Below are positions 22,737 to 26,796 of a stretch of 26,796 nt of DNA, piece after piece. The position numbers were made by a program, and so were the translations under genes. The notes beneath the pieces were generated by a model that ran no database searches, was not told where the DNA came from, and worked only from the letters and a program-made list of their open reading frames with translations. Within the stretch, counting starts at the first letter, position 1; each line of letters starts with the position of its first letter. Source of the stretch: Nanoarchaeota archaeon (GTDB taxonomy: Archaea > EX4484-52 > LFW-46). Location: positions 1 to 26,796 of the forward strand of contig JAHILE010000035.1 in the NCBI GenBank assembly GCA_018897155.1. The letters are read 5' to 3'.

Positions 22737-23216
22737 GTGAAAGTTGAGCCTTATGTTACAGAGGTTACAGAGGCTGCAGGAAAATATGCAAAAGCAGCAA
22801 TAGAACGGCAAGATAGCCTCTATCAGGCAATTCTGATGCGCTTTGCGCAAGAAGATACTACAGTGTTAATTACAGAGTTCGAATTTCTGAAGTATATTGC
22901 AGATGAACGAAAGATACATAAGCGCCTTATGCAAATGGAGGCTATCGGACTGGTCGTAATACATCCAGCAAAAGACAATCTTCTTAGAACGCCTATTTAC
23001 GAAATTACGCCTTTAGGAAAAGAGACTGCAAAAATACTGGAAGATTTTGAGATAAAAACCGGATATCCTACTACATGCGACATTGTAAAAAGAACGCTGG
23101 AAATCTATACGGATAAAAAATATCCTACGCTGGCTAAAGAAATGAAAGCAATAATTAATGAAATTATCTCTGGAAAAACAACTTTCGAAGACATTATGGC
23201 GAAAGCGCATATTTGA
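22737..23216 (+). CDS. hypothetical protein, possible winged-helix domain
   Basis: A 159-aa soluble protein. Residues ~20-105 read like a winged helix: helices DSLYQAILMRFAQ and EFEFLKYIADERKIHKRLMQMEAIGLV, then the wing VIHPAKDNLLRTPIYEITPLGKETA, a pattern seen in MarR-like DNA-binding proteins. The C-terminal part is helical and basic-acidic. I place the start at GTG 22737, 10 nt after the PAC2 stop, because a longer frame overlaps PAC2. It is probably co-transcribed with PAC2. The function is unknown. Confidence 0.65.
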   Translation: MKVEPYVTEVTEAAGKYAKAAIERQDSLYQAILMRFAQEDTTVLITEFEFLKYIADERKIHKRLMQMEAIGLVVIHPAKDNLLRTPIYEITPLGKETAKILEDFEIKTGYPTTCDIVKRTLEIYTDKKYPTLAKEMKAIINEIISGKTTFEDIMAKAHI

Positions 23217-23222
23217 ACAAAA

Positions 23223-23603
23223 TTATTCCACCTTTACCGCATTAACAATTCCATCCTGTCCCGGCCTTGATGTTACGCGCGCCTTTCCGGATTCTGTTTG
23301 TATTATTGCGCCGCATGTTATGACTTTTTGCCTGACAAAGTGCGGGTTTGCGTGGTTTTCAAGAACATCAGTTATTTTCACTTTCTTTGTTGTTTTTGCA
23401 ATTTGATCGATTAAATTTGCGAATTCAGTTGCGCGAAGCTTAAGCTTGATGTTTCCGCCTTTTGTTCGCGCCTTTTTCAATTTGTTTACACCAATAGTAG
23501 TTTTTATTGCATCGCCGCCCATTTCATGCTTGCGCATCTTTTTCATGGTGGAATGCATTCCGCCGGTTGGTTTTCTTTTGGAGTTTTGCTGTACTATGAC
23601 CAT
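23223..23603 (-). CDS. rps8e: 30S ribosomal protein S8e
   Basis: A 126-aa archaeal S8e. It has KRKPTGG near the N-terminus, KKARTKGGNIKLKLRATEFAN, KKVKITDVLENHANPHFVRQKVITCGAIIQTESGKARVTSRPGQDGIVNAV (the SRPGQDG motif is diagnostic). It is convergent with the preceding gene (6 nt between stops) and divergent from lsm. Confidence 0.96.
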   Translation of the reverse strand: MVIVQQNSKRKPTGGMHSTMKKMRKHEMGGDAIKTTIGVNKLKKARTKGGNIKLKLRATEFANLIDQIAKTTKKVKITDVLENHANPHFVRQKVITCGAIIQTESGKARVTSRPGQDGIVNAVKVE

Positions 23604-23651
23604 GGATAATCACTTTTTCTCAATTATTGCTTAAATTAGAGGATGACAAAC

Positions 23652-23660
23652 CTTTAAATA
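23652..23660. promoter_or_regulatory. near-symmetric box A shared by rps8e and lsm
   Basis: CTTTAAATA reads as TTTAAATA for lsm on the plus strand and TATTTAAAG for rps8e on the minus strand. The distances (about 25-35 nt to likely starts on each side) allow one TBP site to serve both genes. No second convincing box is visible in the 100-nt gap. Confidence 0.45.
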
Positions 23661-23703
23661 CTTACCGTATGAAGTTATGAAAGATACTAAAATGTGTGAT
23701 GAT

Positions 23704-23925
23704 ATGAGCAATAGACCACTTGACCTGCTTGACAATGCAAAAGGAAAACGTGTGATAGTGAAGCTTAAAAACAACCGCCAGATTTCGGGCATTTTAAGAG
23801 CACTTGATATTCATTTGAATATGTGGATTGACGATGCAGAAGTTGCGGAAGAAGACAAAACTACTAAATACGGCAAGGTTTTGGTCCGTGGAGATAGCAT
23901 AATTTTTGCAAGCCCTACGGAGTGA
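23704..23925 (+). CDS. Sm-like archaeal RNA-binding protein (LSm/SmAP)
   Basis: A 73-aa Sm-fold protein that forms a heptameric ring binding U-rich RNA. Sm1 is GKRVIVKLKNNRQISGILRALDIHLNMWIDDA (~13-44) and Sm2 is YGKVLVRGDSIIFASP (~56-71). I chose ATG 23704 (MSNRPLDLL) because SmAPs start this way and box A puts transcription near 23680-23687; ATGs at 23677 and 23692 are alternatives. It pairs with rpl37e as in many archaea. Confidence 0.93.
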   Translation: MSNRPLDLLDNAKGKRVIVKLKNNRQISGILRALDIHLNMWIDDAEVAEEDKTTKYGKVLVRGDSIIFASPTE

Positions 23926-23940
23926 TTTTTAAAATATTTA

Positions 23941-24046
23941 TTGGAGGACTGATTCGAGGTTCCTCATAACCTCGAGCACTTGGGCGCGTTGCTTCGCAAC
24001 GCACCTGTTTAATAAACCAAAATATGATATTAATGGAGGACTGATT
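23941..24046. repeat. hairpin insertion with duplicated ribosome-binding region before rpl37e
   Basis: TGGAGGACTGATT occurs at about 23942-23954 and again at 24034-24046, each preceded by AAAATAT and a short AT stretch. Between the copies are two hairpins: TCGAGGTT/AACCTCGA (about 23953-23974) and GCGTTGC/GCAACGC (loop TTC, about 23985-24001; on the minus strand it reads GCGAAGC). The pattern is that of an insertion that duplicated its target, the ribosome-binding site of rpl37e. Confidence 0.65.
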
Positions 24047-24048
24047 TT

Positions 24049-24255
24049 ATTCCAGCAGTAAGAAAATTCTCAAAAGGAAAGCCATCATTTGGTAAAATGA
24101 ACAAGGACGGTCCGCACAAAATGTGCAGGCGATGCGGCAAACACAGTTACCACACATCAAAGAAAACCTGCGCAACCTGTGGTTTTGGAAAAACCGCAAA
24201 GCTAAGAACTTATTCGTGGCAGAATAAACATAGTTCTGGCGGCAGAAAGAGATAA
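24049..24255 (+). CDS. rpl37e: 50S ribosomal protein L37e, probable ATT start
   Basis: The frame reads [15 protein letters not shown], then [33 protein letters not shown], the L37e zinc finger with two CxxC pairs (CRRC, CATC). No ATG, GTG or TTG lies between the in-frame TAA upstream and the conserved KGKPSFGK block; the first ATG (24097) would remove that block. ATT at 24049 follows GGAGG (24035-24039) by 9 nt and gives 68 aa, so I use it. Conserved after lsm in many archaea. Confidence 0.85.
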   Translation: MPAVRKFSKGKPSFGKMNKDGPHKMCRRCGKHSYHTSKKTCATCGFGKTAKLRTYSWQNKHSSGGRKR

Positions 24256-24270
24256 TCGCTTTTTTGAACG

Positions 24271-24278
24271 TATATAAA
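24271..24278 (+). promoter_or_regulatory. box A promoter of adkA
   Basis: TATATAAA lies about 40 nt upstream of ATG 24314 and predicts a start near 24300, shortly before the alternative GTG at 24305. Confidence 0.5.
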
Positions 24279-24313
24279 ACCAAGTGCACTAATTATATTT
24301 CGTAGTGTTCTTT

Positions 24314-24874
24314 ATGTCTAAAATAGTTATTTTAACAGGCATTCCGGGAAGCGGGAAAACAAGCATTCTGACAGAATCTGTCGCAGTTCTTAATCGAGAA
24401 GGAAAAAAGACCGTGTCTGTCAATTTCGGCGATGTAATGTTTGAAACCTCAGGTGTTGCGCACCGGGATGAAATGCGCAAACTACCTCAGGAAAAGCAAG
24501 TTGAAAACCAGAAAAAGGCTGCTGAAAAAATCGCTCAGATGGCTAGACGAGAAAACGTAATTGTGGATACGCATTGCACAATAAAAACGCCTTTGGGTTA
24601 TCTTTGCGGCCTGCCAGAATGGGTTTTGAAAAATATTAAGCCCAATGTAATAGTTCTTGTCGAAGCAGATCCTTCTGAAATTAAAAGCAGGCGCGACTCT
24701 GATGAAAGCCGCAAGCGCGACGAAGAATCTAGCGAGGATATTGACGCGCACCAGATATTGAATCGCGCAGCAGCAATCTCTTATTGCATGCTCACCGGCG
24801 CGACAATGAAAATAATAAAGAACCGCAATGATTATCTTCTTGATGCGGTGAAAGATTTAATAAGGTTGTTTTAA
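24314..24874 (+). CDS. adkA: adenylate kinase, archaeal type
   Basis: A 186-aa P-loop nucleotide kinase that interconverts ATP, AMP and ADP. The P-loop GIPGSGKTS (~9-17) is at the N-terminus. NFGDVMFE, HRDEMRKLPQEKQ and VIVDTHCTIKTPLGYLCGLP are characteristic of the archaeal AdkA group, as is the RRDSDESRKRDEES lid-like block (~135-148). ATG 24314 gives the family start MSKIVILTG; GTG 24305 would add three residues. The next gene begins directly after its stop. Confidence 0.94.
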   Translation: MSKIVILTGIPGSGKTSILTESVAVLNREGKKTVSVNFGDVMFETSGVAHRDEMRKLPQEKQVENQKKAAEKIAQMARRENVIVDTHCTIKTPLGYLCGLPEWVLKNIKPNVIVLVEADPSEIKSRRDSDESRKRDEESSEDIDAHQILNRAAAISYCMLTGATMKIIKNRNDYLLDAVKDLIRLF

Positions 24875-25234
24875 ATGTCTTTTGATTTTAAAGAAGTTTT
24901 TGCGCCGGACTGGAAAAAGGTATTGTTCTCATTTGTTCTTTTATTTCTGGTTCTGTATTTTGCGCCATGCAAGGTGTCGTTTACACAAAGCATGGGAAAT
25001 CCGGTAGGATATTATTGGAGTGTCTGCAGTAATATGATTTCTTTTTCGGAACTCATGAACCCTGAAGCATGCGGCGTGCAATTTTCATTTTTCGGAATTC
25101 TTGAGTTTTCAGATCGTATGCTTTTGGGGTTGTCTTTTAGCATCTTGATCATATATGCTGTGTCTTATATCGTTTCATCTCTTATAGTCTTCTATTTCAA
25201 AGGAATGTCTTCAAGAAATACTGAAAGAATATAA
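24875..25234 (+). CDS. small membrane protein of unknown function
   Basis: A 119-aa protein with two or three hydrophobic segments (VLFSFVLLFLVLYFAPC, ~16-32; LLGLSFSILIIYAVSYIVSSLIVFYF, ~83-108). The loop between them contains three cysteines in all (C32, C51, C66), which could form disulfides outside the cell. Its ATG directly follows the adkA stop codon, so translation is coupled. I do not recognise the family. Confidence 0.7.
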   Translation: MSFDFKEVFAPDWKKVLFSFVLLFLVLYFAPCKVSFTQSMGNPVGYYWSVCSNMISFSELMNPEACGVQFSFFGILEFSDRMLLGLSFSILIIYAVSYIVSSLIVFYFKGMSSRNTERI

Positions 25235-25235
25235 A
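25229..25235 (+). promoter_or_regulatory. box A promoter of the dedA gene
   Basis: ATATAAA overlaps the stop of the preceding gene and lies about 27 nt before the dedA ATG, so dedA is probably leaderless. Confidence 0.45.
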
Positions 25236-25258
25236 GAGCACCCTACCTTTAACACAGT

Positions 25259-25897
25259 ATGGAACCATTATCAAGCGTCATAAATATTATTTTGCATCTG
25301 GACATATACCTTAATCAGATAGTTCTGGAATATAAAAGCACCACCTATGCAATACTTTTTTTAATCATATTTTTAGAAACCGGGTTTGTGGCGACACCGT
25401 TTCTTCCCGGAGATTCTCTTCTTTTTGCTGCAGGGGCAATTGCTGCACTCGGTTCTCTTAATCCGTTTTGGTTGATAGTTTTGCTTTCAATAGCAGCGAT
25501 ACTTGGAGACAATATGAATTATTGGATCGGGCGCCACGCCGGTAGTAGACTGTATTCTTTGGAGACGCGGTTTATCAAAAAAGAACATTTTGATAAGACT
25601 CAGCAGTTCTACGAAAAACATGGCGGAAAGACAATAATTCTTGCCAGATTTCTTCCGATAATCCGCACATTTGCGCCGTTTGTCGCAGGCATAGGGAAGA
25701 TGAGCTACTCGCGCTTTCTGGAGTATAATGTGATTGGCGGAATTGTATGGGTTGCATTATTTATATCCGCAGGCTATTATTTCGGCAACATTCCAATAAT
25801 AAAGCAGAACTTTACAATGGTGATAATGGCGATAATAGTAATCACAATGGCGCCTGCTGTGATTGGGTTTCTGAAGCATTATAGAAAGCAGAAATAG
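25259..25897 (+). CDS. DedA/SNARE-associated family membrane protein
   Basis: A 212-aa polytopic membrane protein. The motif FLETGFVATPFLPGDSLLFAAG (~40-60) and the segment FYEKHGGKTIILARFLPIIRTFAPFVAG (~117-144) with two conserved arginines are DedA hallmarks, matching the re-entrant loops of the family. Bacterial members flip undecaprenyl phosphate or phospholipids; an archaeal member may handle the dolichyl-type carrier used for the glycans of surface proteins such as those of the pilus operon, but that link is only inference. Confidence 0.93.
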   Translation: MEPLSSVINIILHLDIYLNQIVLEYKSTTYAILFLIIFLETGFVATPFLPGDSLLFAAGAIAALGSLNPFWLIVLLSIAAILGDNMNYWIGRHAGSRLYSLETRFIKKEHFDKTQQFYEKHGGKTIILARFLPIIRTFAPFVAGIGKMSYSRFLEYNVIGGIVWVALFISAGYYFGNIPIIKQNFTMVIMAIIVITMAPAVIGFLKHYRKQK

Positions 25898-26016
25898 AGC
25901 GCTATAAATTTCGAGTATTTTGTTTTATCAGGGCATTATTTTTGATTGTTTCTACGAGTTACTTCAAATACGGTGTATGAAAGCATAATTATTCGTCGAC
26001 ATTTGTCGTGGGTAGG

Positions 26017-26024
26017 TTTATATA
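26017..26024 (+). promoter_or_regulatory. box A before the structured RNA and tnpA
   Basis: TTTATATA, a textbook archaeal box A, predicts transcription from about 26045 into the structured region and tnpA. The gap 25898-26016 before it is AT-rich and shows no gene. Confidence 0.6.
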
Positions 26025-26073
26025 CTGTAGATACCATATGGTAGTTACTTTATGGTGGTATTATAGGTTTAGT

Positions 26074-26143
26074 CCGAGCGCCGCAAGAACCCTGCCCGCT
26101 TTAGCGGGCGGATGAATTGCGTCACCAGCTTCTAAGCGCTCGG
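26074..26143 (+). ncRNA. structured region: IS200/IS605 left-end hairpin or omegaRNA-like RNA
   Basis: An outer stem CCGAGCGC (26074-26081) / GCGCTCGG (26136-26143) continues with CGCAA (26082-26086) / TTGCG (26117-26121) and an inner hairpin GCCCGC-TTTA-GCGGGC (26094-26109). The segment AAGAACCCTG...GCGGGCGGATGAATTG resembles the 3' hairpin of IS605-group elements and of TnpB omegaRNAs. No tnpB is present here, so it may be the left-end hairpin of the IS or a relic. The right-end hairpin at 26769-26788 also has loop TTTA. Confidence 0.5.
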
Positions 26144-26160
26144 AATTCAAGAATCATTAG

Positions 26161-26273
26161 ATTTTTCTTCTAGAAAACCTAAGAATAGGGCAGGGAACGA
26201 ACCTTGCCCTATGCAAAGGATGAGACTTGCTTACTGTTAGGTTTCTTTCCCTTAAAAAGATTTGGTGACTAAA
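26161..26273 (+). promoter_or_regulatory. structured 5' leader of tnpA
   Basis: AAACCTAA (26175-26182) pairs with TTAGGTTT (26237-26244). Inside are ATAGGGCA/TGCCCTAT (26185-26192 / 26205-26212) and a small GCAA/TTGC hairpin (26213-26230), making a three-way junction. A competing hairpin TTTTCT/AGAAAA (26163-26177) overlaps the outer stem. GGTGA follows at about 26265-26269, just before ATG 26274. IS200 is known to limit transposase translation with a 5' leader structure, and this leader may do the same. Confidence 0.55.
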
Positions 26274-26753
26274 ATGAAAATTGACCTGATTAGCGGCAGC
26301 CATGCCGTAGGAGAAGCGAATTACCACCTGCAGTTTACACCTGCATACCGAAAGGGAATTTTTGCGGACGACGCAGTACGAATCCTGACAAGAGATTACC
26401 TCCTTGCATCGGCAAAAAAGCACGGAATAACCATTTCAGCAATGGGATTCGGACCAGATCACTGCCACGTTTTTACAGCAGAGTGCAAAAATTTCAGTGT
26501 TTCAAAAATTGCAAATTTGCTCAAAGGTTTTTCGTCAAGGATGATGAGAAAAAACCATTGGGATTTGTTCAGAAAAGACCTTTACGGCGATAAATTCTGG
26601 TCCGGAGGATATTTTTACAGAACTGTCGGCGCAGTAAATTCAGAAACTGTAAAGCATTATGTTGAACAGTCGCAACAGAAGCATTGGCATAAAACATTAT
26701 CTACAAAGCCGAATTTCGGCGCACAAAGTAAGCTGATTCAGTTTGCGGCGTAA
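26274..26753 (+). CDS. tnpA: IS200/IS605 Y1 HUH transposase TnpA
   Basis: A 159-aa single-strand transposase that cuts and joins the hairpin ends of its element. The HUH metal motif is HCH at residues 63-65 (GPDHCHVFTAE) and the nucleophile is probably Y129 (ETVKHYVEQSQ). Other family marks are the N-terminal YHLQFTPAYRK and LKGFSSRMMRK; the length is typical. ATG 26274 is chosen because GGTGA lies just upstream; GTG 26262 would add four residues. The frame is complete, so the element could be active. Confidence 0.95.
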   Translation: MKIDLISGSHAVGEANYHLQFTPAYRKGIFADDAVRILTRDYLLASAKKHGITISAMGFGPDHCHVFTAECKNFSVSKIANLLKGFSSRMMRKNHWDLFRKDLYGDKFWSGGYFYRTVGAVNSETVKHYVEQSQQKHWHKTLSTKPNFGAQSKLIQFAA

Positions 26754-26768
26754 GTCATGCATGAAACG

Positions 26769-26788
26769 CCGCGCCATTTATGGCGCGG
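26769..26788 (+). repeat. right-end hairpin of the IS200 element
   Basis: A perfect 8-bp stem CCGCGCCA/TGGCGCGG with loop TTTA, 16 nt after the tnpA stop. This is the expected subterminal hairpin recognised by Y1 transposases. Confidence 0.75.
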
Positions 26789-26796
26789 TAGTTTAC

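Larger units (their letters stand above)
26045..26796 (+). mobile_element. IS200-type insertion sequence (one transposase gene)
   Basis: A single-ORF element of about 700-750 bp, like IS200 in size and plan: a left hairpin region with a long structured leader, tnpA, and a right-end hairpin at 26769-26788 (CCGCGCCA/TGGCGCGG, loop TTTA). The last bases GTAGTTTAC resemble GTAGTTACTTTA at 26041-26052, which may mark the left side. The exact ends are not certain, and the right edge coincides with the window end. No tnpB is visible. Confidence 0.6.

Noticed and set aside
23941-24046. CRISPR-like repeat because of the 13-bp direct repeat
   Set aside because: Only two copies, the second being the ribosome-binding region of rpl37e; better explained as a target duplication.
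24097-24255. L37e starting at the first ATG
   Set aside because: It would drop the conserved KGKPSFGK block and has no ribosome-binding sequence at a suitable distance.
26074-26143. Possible tRNA gene
   Set aside because: The stems do not match a cloverleaf: no T-loop GTTCRA, no anticodon arm of 5 bp with 7-nt loop, and the arm order is wrong.

Overview
The window is a stretch of archaeal chromosome. The evidence is archaeal or eukaryote-type ribosomal proteins (S19e, S27e, S8e, L31e, L37e, L39e), transcription factor B, an ATP-dependent DNA ligase, an archaeal-type adenylate kinase, an Sm-like protein, a PDCD5-family protein, a PAC2-family protein and TTTATATA-like box A promoters placed for leaderless or short-leader transcripts. 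Dense packing, moderate AT richness and the pilus proteins fit a small-genome DPANN-type archaeon (Micrarchaeota or Diapherotrites-like). That lineage is an inference from style, not from a database match. I found no rRNA, tRNA or CRISPR array.

Layout. Positions 262-2055 (minus) carry a three-gene cluster of a compact ParB/SerK-fold protein, an unknown 98-aa protein and a PLP cysteine synthase. It reads as a route from serine through O-phosphoserine to cysteine. Next come ndk, TFB and an unknown gene (2200-4447, minus), then a tight trm5-lig-rlmH operon (4479-7880, minus). A pore-less voltage-sensor-like membrane protein is divergent at 7976. Positions 8621-10810 hold the S19e / PDCD5 / unknown / L39e / L31e / S27e cluster. 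On the minus strand follow idsA (prenyl diphosphate synthase) and gatB. Positions 13687-21654 (plus) are a seven-gene archaeal type IV pilus/Tad-like operon: two pilin-like proteins, a VirB11/ArlI-type ATPase, two TadC/ArlJ-type membrane platforms, a third pilin-like protein and a 749-aa pilin-anchored surface protein with Asp-rich repeats. After it come a 51-aa Cys-rich protein, a PAC2 protein, a possible winged-helix protein, S8e, LSm-L37e, adkA, a small membrane protein and DedA. The window closes with a structured non-coding region and an IS200-type TnpA whose right-end hairpin lies at the window edge.

The most unusual signal is a set of short palindromic insertions. Multi-hairpin DNA segments interrupt gatB (between the two halves of its Cys-pair motif) and rlmH in frame. 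A related copy lies between 8510 and 8580 and shares a core with the gatB copy while its stem arms co-vary. Other hairpin patches lie between TFB and ndk (three loops of the same GAA type) and before L37e (flanked by a 13-bp duplication of the ribosome-binding region). The end of idsA is repeated in frame after its stop codon. Together these suggest a family of small mobile palindromes that can enter housekeeping genes in frame, comparable in principle to the palindromic elements known in Rickettsia genes. The family identity is my inference. A second theme is possible non-standard starts: L37e appears to start at ATT, and the SerK-like gene has homology upstream of its only in-frame ATG.
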